A stretch of DNA of 64,000 nucleotides from Jeotgalibacillus alimentarius (GCF_000829445.1 NZ_JXRQ01000029.1:62001-126000), one strand, 5' to 3'. Positions 25,130-33,814 are shown, numbered from the stretch's first letter. The notes: generated by a model from the letters alone, not told the origin. Program-made: numbers and translations.

Positions 25130-25792
25130 ATGGAATTTATTTTAATGTTAGCCGGAGCTGTTATCTCGCTGCTCATTTTCTATTTCATCATCCGGGCAGC
25201 AGTAACAGATGGAATCAACCGTTCAGTGATTGGACAGCGATTTGCACAGCAATCCATTCAGGAGCCGCAAAGAGCCGTTCAAAACTTTTCAATGATGAAA
25301 GGCGGCAGAGTTATTACGTATCAAAAAGCAACAGAAGCCAGATATGAAGAGATTCTTAGACTGCTTAAAAGCTGCGCGGCAGATCTTAAGGAAAAGGGCA
25401 TTAATCAGTGGGGTTACCTGTTATCAGGTGGTGAAGACGCTGAAGTCAGGAAAGATATTGTAAAAGGTCATACATACGGTATGTTTGAAAAAAATGAAGT
25501 GGTCGGTACATTTACAATCAGAAAAGGCCCAAATTCCTGGGATGAGCATGTCTGGCAGGACAGAGTGGAAAAAGATGCTTTGTATCTTCACAGACTTGCC
25601 GTTACACCTGTTTTTCGTCAGGAAGGAATCGGAAGCGCCGCTCTTGATTGGATTTCTGAGAATTTTCAGGGGGAAGTGCTGATGCTCGATTGCGTTGAAA
25701 AGAATGAGGAGCTGAGTCATTTTTACAATGAACGCGGTTTTGAGTCGGCAGGTACGTATGATGGGCATCATCGATATTGGAAAAGACTATAA
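25130..25792 (+). CDS. Membrane-anchored GNAT acetyltransferase
   Basis: 220 residues. Residues 3-25 form one membrane helix (FILMLAGAVISLLIFYFIIR), and the GNAT domain spans about 65-220 with the acetyl-CoA loop RQEGIGSAAL and the end YNERGFE. Most bacterial GNAT proteins of this size are soluble, so the anchor is unusual. CAGGGAGAAAG precedes ATG 25130. Substrate unknown. Ends at a strong bidirectional hairpin. Confidence 0.85.
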   Translation: MEFILMLAGAVISLLIFYFIIRAAVTDGINRSVIGQRFAQQSIQEPQRAVQNFSMMKGGRVITYQKATEARYEEILRLLKSCAADLKEKGINQWGYLLSGGEDAEVRKDIVKGHTYGMFEKNEVVGTFTIRKGPNSWDEHVWQDRVEKDALYLHRLAVTPVFRQEGIGSAALDWISENFQGEVLMLDCVEKNEELSHFYNERGFESAGTYDGHHRYWKRL

Positions 25793-25801
25793 GAAGCGTA
25801 C

Positions 25802-25832
25802 AAAAAAGCTGATGGCCGCCATCAGCTTTTTT
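25802..25832 (+). terminator. Terminator of the GNAT gene
   Basis: AAAAAAGCTGATGGC / GCCATCAGCTTTTTT, a perfect stem with a T run on both strands. Confidence 0.9.
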
Positions 25833-25846
25833 GTATACAGTTTTGC

Positions 25847-25972
25847 CGGTAGCGCGGCTGATACGGCTTTCCCAGACGATGATACGACCACCAATCCGGG
25901 TGTATCCGGTCTTTCCTGCAAAGAATACGACCTTCGCCACACAAAACGCGACCTTCAATGGATTAGCAGCAG
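25847..25972. repeat. Second-type 21-bp array, copy A
   Basis: About six degenerate units in a 21-bp register between two convergent genes. Recurrent pieces are GATGATACGAC, CGGGTGTATCC, GAATACGAC and AACGCGAC. CCGGGTGTATC is shared with the array at 30259-30468. Units differ from the GTTCG family. No gene in it. Confidence 0.6.
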
Positions 25973-25985
25973 CACCCGGCTATGC

Positions 25986-27149
25986 CTAAATGTTTGCCAC
26001 GCATGCCTCAAGAAATGCTTCAGCTGACATACGTTTTTCTCCTCCGCCCTGAGCGAAGTCCGGCTTTCCACCTCCACGTCCGTCAATCAGCGGCAGGACA
26101 GATTTGATCAGCTTGTTCATATCTGTTGTTACTTCAGCCCCTCTGCCGCAGACCAGCTGGAGCTTGTCATCAGTTTCATTTACAAATAGAACGGTTTTTT
26201 GATCAGGTCCAGCAATGATCATTTTGGCAAGCTTCTGAAGTTCAGCAACCGGCCGGTCAGTGAATACTTCCTTTACCACATCTCCCTGATACTGCTTCGC
26301 TTCAAAAGTCAGCAGCTGACTTTTGAGCTCTTCTACTGTCTTTTCAAGCTGACGGTTCTGATCAAGAAGCCTGTCTGCAGCATCCACCAGTTTTTCCTGA
26401 GGGGCACTCATTTTTGCAGTCAGTGCCTGGATGACTTCATGTTTTTCACTAAGCTGACGTGTCACTCTCTTCCCGCAGACAAAATAAACCCTCGTCTGTC
26501 CGCGCTGCTTTTCAGTGTGAAGAATGTTGATCGCACCTACCTGTCCGGTAGACGTTGGATGTGTTCCGCCGCAGCCGTTATAATCAGCTTCCGGGATGAT
26601 CACAAGCCGGATATCATCTGTGACGGCTACATCTTTTCTGAGAGGATACTGCTTTAACTCCTCCTGGCTCACCCATTTCGTTTCAATTGGTCGGTTTTCA
26701 AGTACAAGCTCATTTGCCTGCCTCTCAGCCATGCTGAGCACTTCATCACTGACCTGTTCTGCTTCGAGGTCAACTGAACAGACCTCTTCTCCTAAATGAA
26801 AGCTGACTGTCTTTAAGTTAAAGTTGTTTTCAAAAGCGGCAGACAGGATATGCTGACCTGCATGCTGCTGCATATGATCAAAGCGGCGATCCCAGTTCAC
26901 TTCACCATGGACAGTTTCAAGTAATGGATCAGTTCCTTCTATATAATGTCTGACTGCCCCGTCCACTTCTTCCACATTATAAACAGGCGCCTGATTCAGA
27001 AGCCCGGTATCATGCGGCTGCCCTCCGCCTGTCGGGTAAAAAGCAGTCTGATCGAGGACAACATAGCGCCGTCCCTGTTCATCTGTTCCTTCATCGATTT
27101 TTTTCGCCTGAAAGGTTTGCAGGTTAACATCTTCATAGAATAATTTCAT
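25986..27149 (-). CDS. alaX: Alanyl-tRNA editing protein (AlaX, long form)
   Basis: 387 residues. It hydrolyses mischarged Ser- or Gly-tRNA(Ala) in trans. The editing domain has the zinc ligands HMQQHAGQH near residue 95 and CGGTH near 193; a coiled segment and a DHHA1 domain ending in GGGKPDFAQGGG follow, as in the C-terminal part of AlaRS. The tRNA synthetase core is absent. Its ATG overlaps the stop of the upstream CBS gene by 4 bases, so the two form an operon. Confidence 0.92.
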   Translation of the reverse strand: MKLFYEDVNLQTFQAKKIDEGTDEQGRRYVVLDQTAFYPTGGGQPHDTGLLNQAPVYNVEEVDGAVRHYIEGTDPLLETVHGEVNWDRRFDHMQQHAGQHILSAAFENNFNLKTVSFHLGEEVCSVDLEAEQVSDEVLSMAERQANELVLENRPIETKWVSQEELKQYPLRKDVAVTDDIRLVIIPEADYNGCGGTHPTSTGQVGAINILHTEKQRGQTRVYFVCGKRVTRQLSEKHEVIQALTAKMSAPQEKLVDAADRLLDQNRQLEKTVEELKSQLLTFEAKQYQGDVVKEVFTDRPVAELQKLAKMIIAGPDQKTVLFVNETDDKLQLVCGRGAEVTTDMNKLIKSVLPLIDGRGGGKPDFAQGGGEKRMSAEAFLEACVANI

Positions 27150-27868
27150 GGTGTACTATTTCCTTTCTCTTTGGTATCCATGACATCCCACGGCGTAATG
27201 ATACCAAGTATCGGTTTATTACTTGCGCCGTTTTCAGTTATAATCAGCGCCACCAGTTTTTCACCGCGCTCAGCTGCCTGCGCAAAGCGGTCCTGCGCTT
27301 CATAGAGGCTCGCTTCTTTACGGATAAAACGGTAGCTCTTTTTCTTTTTATCAAAAGGCTGCAGATCTTTAACCCGCACATCCTTAATCGACACACTGTC
27401 CTGATCGAGATGCGCTGCCAGCCAGTTCGCGACCCCACTGTCTGTAACAAGGGATGTAACGAGATCATGCTGATCAACGAGCGGAAATTGTGAGTACGCT
27501 TTTTCATTCATGTTCTGCAATACCTGTTTTAAAGAAGAATGTTCATTCAGCGTTACAACCTCTTTCATAAATCGCTCTACAGTCGGCGGCACCACCAGCT
27601 TGCTTCTGATTTCTTCAATCAGCTCAACAATATAAAGGGTCGGCTCAGCCAGTACTTCATTTGTATATGTATGAACAATCGCATTACGCAGCTCAGCAAT
27701 TTCCTTCAGGTCACTGATATAGCGCTTCACAATACGGTCATTACGCTGAGCGGCTTTATCCAGAAGTGCCTGAAAGCTCATATAATCGCCTTTATTGTGC
27801 TTTGTCTTAAGATAACTTTCGATTTCGTTAAAATCACGCAAAAACGCGCGGGAATTGGCAGAGTCCAT
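27146..27868 (-). CDS. CBS-domain protein with HEPN-like N-terminus
   Basis: 240 residues. The N-terminal 115 are helical and contain RNAIVH at 61-66, the R-x4-H pattern of HEPN ribonuclease-like domains. The C-terminal half resembles a CBS pair, which usually binds adenine nucleotides. ATG 27868 follows AAGGGGAC; an upstream in-frame start at 27919 has no site. Coupled to the tRNA editing gene, which suggests a link to translation quality or RNA, but the role is unknown. Confidence 0.75.
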   Translation of the reverse strand: MDSANSRAFLRDFNEIESYLKTKHNKGDYMSFQALLDKAAQRNDRIVKRYISDLKEIAELRNAIVHTYTNEVLAEPTLYIVELIEEIRSKLVVPPTVERFMKEVVTLNEHSSLKQVLQNMNEKAYSQFPLVDQHDLVTSLVTDSGVANWLAAHLDQDSVSIKDVRVKDLQPFDKKKKSYRFIRKEASLYEAQDRFAQAAERGEKLVALIITENGASNKPILGIITPWDVMDTKEKGNSTP

Positions 27869-27946
27869 AAGTGTGTCCCCTTTTCGATTTATGATACAGG
27901 TTTTCCATAGACAGGTCATCTAATATGATAGCCATCTTTCTTCATT

Positions 27947-27980
27947 AAAAACGTCCGGATCACGATGACTGGACGTTTTT
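27947..27980. terminator. Bidirectional terminator
   Basis: AAAAACGTCC...GGACGTTTTT; serves the 27995-28249 gene on the minus strand. Confidence 0.8.
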
Positions 27981-27994
27981 AAAAAGATATTATA

Positions 27995-28249
27995 TTAATT
28001 TGACCCTAATCGCTTTAATGTATCCCAATCAATCAATTGTTCACGCTGTTCAACTTGAAAAGTATAATTCACTTTAAACCTCCGACTTTCATTCGGGGCC
28101 ACGTGGTTCATGTGAAACGAAAGCGCCATTTTACTATCTGCCTTCAATTCAAAACCCTCAATATCTATAAGCTCTGCCGGACTGTCACGGTACACGCCAA
28201 TACATACGGCTTCAGAAGTTCGACGACGCACATCAGTTGATGGTTTCAT
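27995..28249 (-). CDS. Hypothetical protein, 84 aa
   Basis: Small soluble protein (KADSKMALSFHMNH, ESRRFKVNYTFQVEQ) that looks like one beta-rich domain. No clear ribosome binding site precedes ATG 28249, and a terminator lies just upstream, so it either has its own promoter inside that hairpin region or is weakly expressed. No family recognised. Confidence 0.5.
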   Translation of the reverse strand: MKPSTDVRRRTSEAVCIGVYRDSPAELIDIEGFELKADSKMALSFHMNHVAPNESRRFKVNYTFQVEQREQLIDWDTLKRLGSN

Positions 28250-28257
28250 ACACAATT

Positions 28258-28294
28258 AAAAAAGCCGAAATCATGATTTGATTCCGGCTTTTAT
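28258..28294. terminator. Terminator of the 69-aa membrane protein gene
   Basis: AAAAGCCG...CGGCTTTT with T on both strands. Confidence 0.75.
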
Positions 28295-28303
28295 CATCAC
28301 ATA

Positions 28304-28513
28304 CTATTTACTGCCTTTTCCATACGTTTTGCTGTCCCAGGCCCAATCAAAAAATGAGGTGCCTGCTACAATGAACAATGGCAGAAAAAGATTTTCTCCC
28401 CAGGATACTTCACGGTTATTAAAAATATCGAGCATTGTTAGAAAAAAGAACATCACTCCACAAAATACCGCCCAGCGCCAGACTCCTTCTTTGAATTGTC
28501 CTGACTTCTTCAA
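28304..28513 (-). CDS. Small membrane protein, 69 aa
   Basis: Two predicted membrane helices (WAVFCGVMFFFLTML and LFLPLFIVAGTSFF) in a short basic protein. Start is TTG 28513 with GGTGGAGG upstream. It follows the DUF4190-like gene by 12 bases and is likely cotranscribed with it. Function unknown. Confidence 0.7.
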   Translation of the reverse strand: MKKSGQFKEGVWRWAVFCGVMFFFLTMLDIFNNREVSWGENLFLPLFIVAGTSFFDWAWDSKTYGKGSK

Positions 28514-28525
28514 ACCTCCACCCCT

Positions 28526-28786
28526 TTACGCGCCTAAAAACGCTAGGCCAAAAAAGAAGATCCATATAATAATAGAAAAGCCCTGAACGATAATTCCTAC
28601 AATACTGCAAATCATACCTGAGATCGCGAGGCCTTTACCGCTTTCTTCTGTGATGTCAATCTGTTTCATTGACATATTGGCTGTAATAATCCCGCCGATA
28701 CCCAGTAAAATTCCTAATCCCGGTACCATAATAGAGAGAATGCCAAGGGTCAGCGATACGATTGACTGTGTATTTGTCTGTTCCAT
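28526..28786 (-). CDS. DUF4190-like membrane protein, 86 aa
   Basis: Two membrane segments separated by a small polar loop (SIVSLTLGILSIMVPGLGIL, then GKGLAISGMICSIVGIIVQG), the pattern of DUF4190 proteins. GGAGC precedes ATG 28786. First gene of a two-gene unit. No function known for the family. Confidence 0.8.
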   Translation of the reverse strand: MEQTNTQSIVSLTLGILSIMVPGLGILLGIGGIITANMSMKQIDITEESGKGLAISGMICSIVGIIVQGFSIIIWIFFFGLAFLGA

Positions 28787-28851
28787 ATGATCAGCTCCTT
28801 ACTTTTATATACGGCCATAATAGCCAAAAGATTCAATAATCGACATTTTTT

Positions 28852-28876
28852 GTTTACGAATAAACCATTAGGGAAG
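28852..28876 (+). promoter_or_regulatory. Possible sigma-B-like promoter before the esterase pseudogene
   Basis: GTTTAC, 13 bases, GGGAAG: the -35 fits sigma-B well, the -10 less so. Reads into the gene at 28923. Confidence 0.35.
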
Positions 28877-28922
28877 GACATATATGTTACGATCAGATCA
28901 GTATATTGAGAGGGGTTGCAGG

Positions 28923-29747
28923 ATGAAAGCAGATAAATGGCAGAAAACAGTGGATTCACCTGAGGAGCATACGATCACAGGTGACGTAAGAATTTTAAAA
29001 GACATGGACGTCCCGCAATTGGATACGACCAAAAATATATCGATTTACCTGCCACCAGGCTATGAGGAAAGTGATAAACGTTATCCAGTTTTGTACATGC
29101 ATGATGGACAAAACGTATTTGATAAGGCAACGTCTAATGGTGAAGAATAGGGCGTTGACGAATCACTTGAAAAGCTGAGCAGTCAGAGTGAATCATACGA
29201 AGCGATTGTGGTGGCAGTTGACCACGGTGAAACTGAGCTTAACAATGAATACAATGTACATATCAACCTCGAACATCATTTTGGCGGTAAAGGAAAGGAT
29301 TACTTAACATTCCTGACAGACACATTAAAGCCGTGGATTGATGAAACATTCAGAACACAACCTGAACCGGAGTATACATTGATTGGCGGGAGTTCTTTTG
29401 GCGCCTATATTTCACTCTATGCAGGTGTTGTACGTCCTGATGTCTTCGGGAAAGTTATGGCCTTTTCACTGATGGTCTGGCAGGATGAGCATACACTCAA
29501 AGATTTGATCGGTGAAACTGATGTGAGTTCACTTACGAAGGTTTATCTGAATATTGGTGATACCGAAGACAAAAGCCCACGTGGTGCAAAGCTGCTGGTG
29601 AATTACGTGAAAGATATTCATGAAGCGCTCCTGTCAAACGGTTTTCCTGAAGAACGGCTGCGCTTTGATATCATTGAAGGCGGCAAACACAATGAAGCTA
29701 CATGGAAAGAAACATTCCCTGAAGCTTTCAAGTGGATCATCACATAA
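28923..29747 (+). pseudogene. Esterase (IroE/Fes-like alpha/beta hydrolase) with in-frame amber codon
   Basis: One continuous frame of 274 codons interrupted only by TAG at 29148-29150. Before it stand IYLPPGYEESDKRYPVLYMH and DGQNVFDKATSNGEE; after it GVDESLEKL, VAVDHG and the nucleophile elbow GGSSFGAYISLY. Homologues have Trp at this place (EWGVDE), so TGG probably became TAG by one change. The rest is intact, so inactivation is recent, or this is a sequencing error, or the codon is read through. GAGAGGGG precedes ATG 28923. Confidence 0.85.
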
Positions 29748-29752
29748 AAATA

Positions 29753-29772
29753 AAGCAGGCATCTGCCTGCTT
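29753..29772. terminator. Bidirectional hairpin
   Basis: AAGCAGGC ATCT GCCTGCTT. On the minus strand it is followed by TATTTTTATG and so ends the zinc-ribbon gene. Confidence 0.75.
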
Positions 29773-29773
29773 C

Positions 29774-29953
29774 TTAACTTTTCTTTAACCTGCCGACTCT
29801 CATGGCAGTCATACAATCTTTGCATAATGGCTCGTAAAGCGTTTTTGATCCGTTTTTACCGCCTGGACGCTCAGCTTTGATGATAAATTCATCATAAAGC
29901 TTCATTTGCTGATTGCATCCACTGCACCTCAACCTGTTGGAAAAACCGCCCAT
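29774..29953 (-). CDS. Small zinc-ribbon-like protein, 59 aa
   Basis: Read by hand on the minus strand. The product starts MGGFSNRLRCSGC and contains two CxxC pairs, CSGC at residues 10-13 and CKDC at about 46-49, the pattern of a small metal-binding ribbon. It ends in a basic tail. GAGGATGAGAG precedes ATG 29953. The stop lies beside the hairpin terminator. Conserved-looking, but function unknown. Confidence 0.7.
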   Translation of the reverse strand: MGGFSNRLRCSGCNQQMKLYDEFIIKAERPGGKNGSKTLYEPLCKDCMTAMRVGRLKKS

Positions 29954-30077
29954 TCTCTCATCCTCAACTCAAAAAATTGTCTTACCATACTATTCATTCC
30001 CTAAACACCCCTACTCATAACGTAAAAAATTATATTTTTTTCAAAAATGGGAAAGTTATTTCTATAGGAGGGTGATT

Positions 30078-30206
30078 ATGATGACTGATGATACGAAAAA
30101 TGATTCCGTCGAACAGCGTATGAAAAAAGAACAGGGACAGGATATTGAGCCTCAGCGCGATCCGGAAAAGCCGGCTCACACGAAAACTGCTAAAGGAAAT
30201 ATGTAG
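30078..30206 (+). CDS. Small hydrophilic protein, 42 aa
   Basis: The frame from ATG 30078 (or ATG 30081) has a strong TAGGAGGG site and ends directly before a terminator. The product is highly charged and disordered (SVEQRMKKEQGQDIEPQRDP). Good signals at both ends make it a real gene despite its size. It may be a stress or spore-related small protein, but I do not recognise it. Confidence 0.65.
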   Translation: MMTDDTKNDSVEQRMKKEQGQDIEPQRDPEKPAHTKTAKGNM

Positions 30207-30212
30207 TGAAGA

Positions 30213-30237
30213 AGAGTCTGCAGAGACTCTTTTTTTA
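30213..30237 (+). terminator. Terminator of the 42-aa gene
   Basis: AGAGTCT GCAG AGACTCT followed by seven T. Confidence 0.88.
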
Positions 30238-30258
30238 TTGGTTAAGTCCCGGTTTGCG

Positions 30259-30468
30259 ATGTGGTCTGTGTTATGCAGCAATCATTTTGAATGTCACTGC
30301 AACAAATCGTGATTTCACTACACCTGCGAGCCGTTTTACTGCAACAAAACCGGGTGTATCATACACCAGAAACGAAAAACACGACAGCTGATACCCAAAA
30401 CACTGCAACTGATGTCTACGCCTCGCGATGCAGCCACTTCTTATTATCGCTACACTTGCCTCATAACA
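30259..30468. repeat. Second-type 21-bp array, copy B
   Basis: About ten degenerate 21-bp units. Many hold ACTGCAACAAA, TCACTAC or TTTTACTGC at the same phase, and CCGGGTGTATC is shared with copy A at 25847-25972. It fills the gap before the sensor kinase; no gene is visible in 30238-30613. Confidence 0.6.
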
Positions 30469-30613
30469 CGGCTGACTAGATTTAACCTTACCCTTTTTCA
30501 TAAACAAGGACATTCGCGGTGTGCAAATGGGCATTCATTTGCTAAAATTAGACATTAGCACTGCGGTTTGTCGAATGATCCGCACATTGAATTGAAGAAA
30601 GGAAGACCCTTTC

Positions 30614-32380
30614 ATGGCGTTCTTTTTACTTTTAGCACTGGCCAGTATTCCATTATTCCTGGCGATTTCGCTATTATTTTACTCAAGAGCTGTTAATACA
30701 AAATCGTTTTCTGTTTTTCTATTGTTAATTTCGCTCTGGCAAATGGGCATTGCCGTTTTATACAGTCAGGACGTCTTTTCTATTACAGTTATTGACTGGT
30801 TATTCAGGCTGTTCAGAGCCGGTCCGGTCTTTTTGATGCCGATGATGTATTGTCTTGGCATTGTTATGGTAAAGCAAAACATTGAACTCTCATCCTACAG
30901 GAAATTGTTTAAATTCAGGGGATTTCTCCTGTTGCTCGGATTCAGTCTGGCTGTGTATGTGATTAATTTTACAAGCGCCGGTATCAACGGCTATGAATTT
31001 GTGCAGGACGGTATGTATTCTCCTGAACACCTGATGCCACTTTATGGTGCGTTGAATATAACATTCACGATCAATACGCTGCTGGTTATAACAAATACCA
31101 TTCTATTTGTCATTGTGGCAAGACGGATTAAAAGCCGTTCTGTCCGGATTTTCCACCTGCAGATCAGTATTGGTGCAATATTTATCTTTCTCAATGGTGT
31201 ACTAAGCGCCTTCAGTCCGCTTCCACTATATTTTTCAAGTTTCAATTCAATCATTATTGCCATTTTGCTCTTCTTAAGCTACGTGCGCATGCAATCTGTC
31301 ATGCTGCTGAAGGCAAATTCAAACCTGTCTCAGCAGCGTACACTGCTCGAAAAGATTATGGATATTAATCCAAATTATCTGGCAGTCATTGATCGAAACG
31401 ATCGTATTATCAGGCTGAACGATTCAATCTGCAGGCTGCTGTCGATTTCTAAAGACCAGATGATCCAGCAGGACCTCTCGACGCTTCTATCTATACGCGA
31501 ACTGAACCCTGTTGAAGACAAAATGCTGACACGTACAGGGGAGACCCTTTACATTAAGTGGAGTTATGAAATACTCGAACTTGATAACCGGGAATCTTAT
31601 ACACTTTTTATTGGTGTTGACTACACTGAACAAAAGCAAAACGAGCAACTCCTGCTCGACTCTGAAAAGTCCAAGGTCGTTGGTGAACTCGCAGCAAGTA
31701 TTGCCCATGAGATCCGCAACCCGCTGACTACAGTCAGAGGTTTAATTCAGCTTGCGAAAGAAAAATCAGAAGATCCGAAGCTTGAAAATATCATTCTTGA
31801 TGAAATTGACCGGATCGTGGAAGTACTGAAAGAGCTCCTTCTGCTGGCACGTCCGGAAGCAAAAAATGAGCGTGAAGGACAGAGTGAAATTATCAATGTG
31901 ATAGAGGAACTCGAAAATATTCACTTTCTCTATCAGTCTGTTTCGATCAGGGAAAACAAGTTTATCTCTATCGAAAATCTTTTAACGGCTAATGGTTTGA
32001 TTGATATTCAAAAATCCCACTTCAAGCAGATCATGATCAACTTTATTAAAAACAGTCTTGAGGCTACGTCACCCGAAAACAAAATTAAAATAAAAGTTGA
32101 TAGTGACGGTAAACATATCAGAATCAGAATCATCGATAACGGCAAAGGTATTATGAAATCACGACTCTCAAGAATCGGTGAACCTTACTACACAACCAAG
32201 GAAAAAGGAACAGGGATCGGTATGGCCGTCTGTTTCAAACTGATCAAGGAAAATAGCGGTGATGTTAAAGTGAACAGCAAAACAGGCTGGGGAACCAAGA
32301 TTACTGTCACTTTCCCAAAGGCTTCTGCACTGACCGGAGAAGCTGTGGAACCCCTATTCAGAAGAGACAAATCCATTTAA
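30614..32380 (+). CDS. Membrane sensor histidine kinase (7TM input, PAS, HisKA, HATPase)
   Basis: 588 residues. Residues 1 to about 230 hold seven hydrophobic helices of the histidine kinase N-terminal 7TM type. A PAS domain (about 250-340) follows, then HisKA with phospho-acceptor His365 in AHEIRNPLTTVRG, and an ATPase domain with N box INFIKNSLEAT, DNGKGI and GTGIGMA. No response regulator is adjacent. Orphan kinases with this output in spore formers often feed the Spo0 phosphorelay, which is possible here but unproven. GAAAGGAAG precedes ATG 30614. Confidence 0.9.
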   Translation: MAFFLLLALASIPLFLAISLLFYSRAVNTKSFSVFLLLISLWQMGIAVLYSQDVFSITVIDWLFRLFRAGPVFLMPMMYCLGIVMVKQNIELSSYRKLFKFRGFLLLLGFSLAVYVINFTSAGINGYEFVQDGMYSPEHLMPLYGALNITFTINTLLVITNTILFVIVARRIKSRSVRIFHLQISIGAIFIFLNGVLSAFSPLPLYFSSFNSIIIAILLFLSYVRMQSVMLLKANSNLSQQRTLLEKIMDINPNYLAVIDRNDRIIRLNDSICRLLSISKDQMIQQDLSTLLSIRELNPVEDKMLTRTGETLYIKWSYEILELDNRESYTLFIGVDYTEQKQNEQLLLDSEKSKVVGELAASIAHEIRNPLTTVRGLIQLAKEKSEDPKLENIILDEIDRIVEVLKELLLLARPEAKNEREGQSEIINVIEELENIHFLYQSVSIRENKFISIENLLTANGLIDIQKSHFKQIMINFIKNSLEATSPENKIKIKVDSDGKHIRIRIIDNGKGIMKSRLSRIGEPYYTTKEKGTGIGMAVCFKLIKENSGDVKVNSKTGWGTKITVTFPKASALTGEAVEPLFRRDKSI

Positions 32381-32396
32381 CAGATTTGTCTCTTTT
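32363..32396. terminator. Terminator shared by kinase and KtrB-like genes
   Basis: AGAGACAAATC...GATTTGTCTCT plus T run; it covers the kinase stop codon. Confidence 0.88.
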
Positions 32397-33719
32397 TCAC
32401 CCGGTGTATACATCTTCTTTTGCATAACGGATCTTATCCGGCTTAATTGCTGCTAATGAAAAGGCCAGCGTAATCGGACCAACTCTTCCAAGAAACATTA
32501 AAACGATGATAATCAATTTTCCCGGCGCACTAAGATCTGCAGTAATCCCCATGGAGAGTCCGACTGTACCAAATGCAGAAAACACCTCGAATGCCACTTC
32601 TAAAAATGACAGCTCTGGATCAGTGATAGTCAGCCCGAGTAAGCATATAAAAATCGTGATAAAGCCTGCAAATGTAATTGCAAAAGCACGCATCACAATG
32701 TTATTCCTGATCGTCCGGCCAAATACTGAGACCTCACTTTTATGCTGCAGGTAAGTCACAAATGTCAGGATAATAATAATCGCCGTTGTCAGTTTGATAC
32801 CACTCCCGGTTGATCCACTTCCAGCACCGATAAACATCAGCACCATCATAAATAATACTGACGACCCCTCCATACTTCCGATATCGACGGTATTAAAGCC
32901 CGCTGTTCTCGTCGTGACGCCCTGAAAATAAGAGGCCCATAGTTTTTCTGATAAAGGCAGATTTCCTATTGTTGCGGCATTACTATATTCAGAGAAAAAG
33001 ATAAACAATAGCGCAATCACATTCACCACAAGTGTTCCGATGATCATCAGCTTTGAATGAAGCGACAGTTTGTTAAACTGAGGCTTACGATATATATCTA
33101 CAAGCACGGTGAAACCGAGTCCCCCCAATATAAAAAGTCCTGTAATAACCAGATTGATCACTGGATCTCCTACATAGCCCATCAGATTATCCGACCATAG
33201 CGAGAAACCCGCATTGTTAAATGCAGAGATCGAGTGGAATAAGCTGACGTGCAGCCCCTCTGTCCATCCATATTCCGGCACCCATACTGTAGCGAGCAAA
33301 ACGACTCCCGCAAGTTCAATAATCAGCGAAAAGATAAACAAAGACAGAACGAGTCTGACAATACCGCCAATTGAAGTCTGACTTAGCGCTTCCTGAATCA
33401 GCAATCTCTCTTTCAGCGTAATTTTTCTTCTCAAAAAAAGAATAATTAGAACTGCAAAAGTCATAAATCCAAGTCCACCCACTTGAATCAATACCATAAT
33501 CACAGCTTCGCCAAAAAGCGTGAACACTGTGCCTGTATCCACTACCGCCAGACCAGTCACCGTTGTAGCTGAAGCGGCAGTAAAAACTGCATCCATCCAG
33601 GATATCTTATCAACCGTTGAGACCGGCAGCATTAATAGCAGGGTGCCAATCAAAATCGTGATCCCAAAACCAGTCATCAAAAACTGTGGCGGCGATAACT
33701 TCACCCTTTTTATTTTCAT
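32397..33719 (-). CDS. TrkH/KtrB-family potassium transporter subunit (orphan, KtrD-like)
   Basis: 440 residues with the four M1-P-M2 repeats of the Ktr channel. The filter loops show TVTGLAVVDTG, FNNAGFSLWSDN, TRTAGFNTVDIG and FGTVGLSMG, each with the key Gly. The intramembrane gate loop GAGSGSTGSGIKLTT is present. It is highly similar to the KtrB at 56695. No KtrA/KtrC regulator is next to it, as for B. subtilis ktrD, so it may share the KtrA encoded at 56 kb. GAGGAG precedes ATG 33719. Confidence 0.92.
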   Translation of the reverse strand: MKIKRVKLSPPQFLMTGFGITILIGTLLLMLPVSTVDKISWMDAVFTAASATTVTGLAVVDTGTVFTLFGEAVIMVLIQVGGLGFMTFAVLIILFLRRKITLKERLLIQEALSQTSIGGIVRLVLSLFIFSLIIELAGVVLLATVWVPEYGWTEGLHVSLFHSISAFNNAGFSLWSDNLMGYVGDPVINLVITGLFILGGLGFTVLVDIYRKPQFNKLSLHSKLMIIGTLVVNVIALLFIFFSEYSNAATIGNLPLSEKLWASYFQGVTTRTAGFNTVDIGSMEGSSVLFMMVLMFIGAGSGSTGSGIKLTTAIIIILTFVTYLQHKSEVSVFGRTIRNNIVMRAFAITFAGFITIFICLLGLTITDPELSFLEVAFEVFSAFGTVGLSMGITADLSAPGKLIIIVLMFLGRVGPITLAFSLAAIKPDKIRYAKEDVYTG

Positions 33720-33814
33720 GACGACTCCTCAATTCCACTATATTGACGTAAAATTACTCCTCAATCCATGTATTGTCAATAGGAGGGAATTGGAATAATT
33801 TTTCTGTCACGTCA

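Noticed and set aside
30028-30054. Sigma-B promoter before the 42-aa gene
   Set aside because: GGGAAA is present but no GTTTAA-like box lies 12-15 bases upstream.
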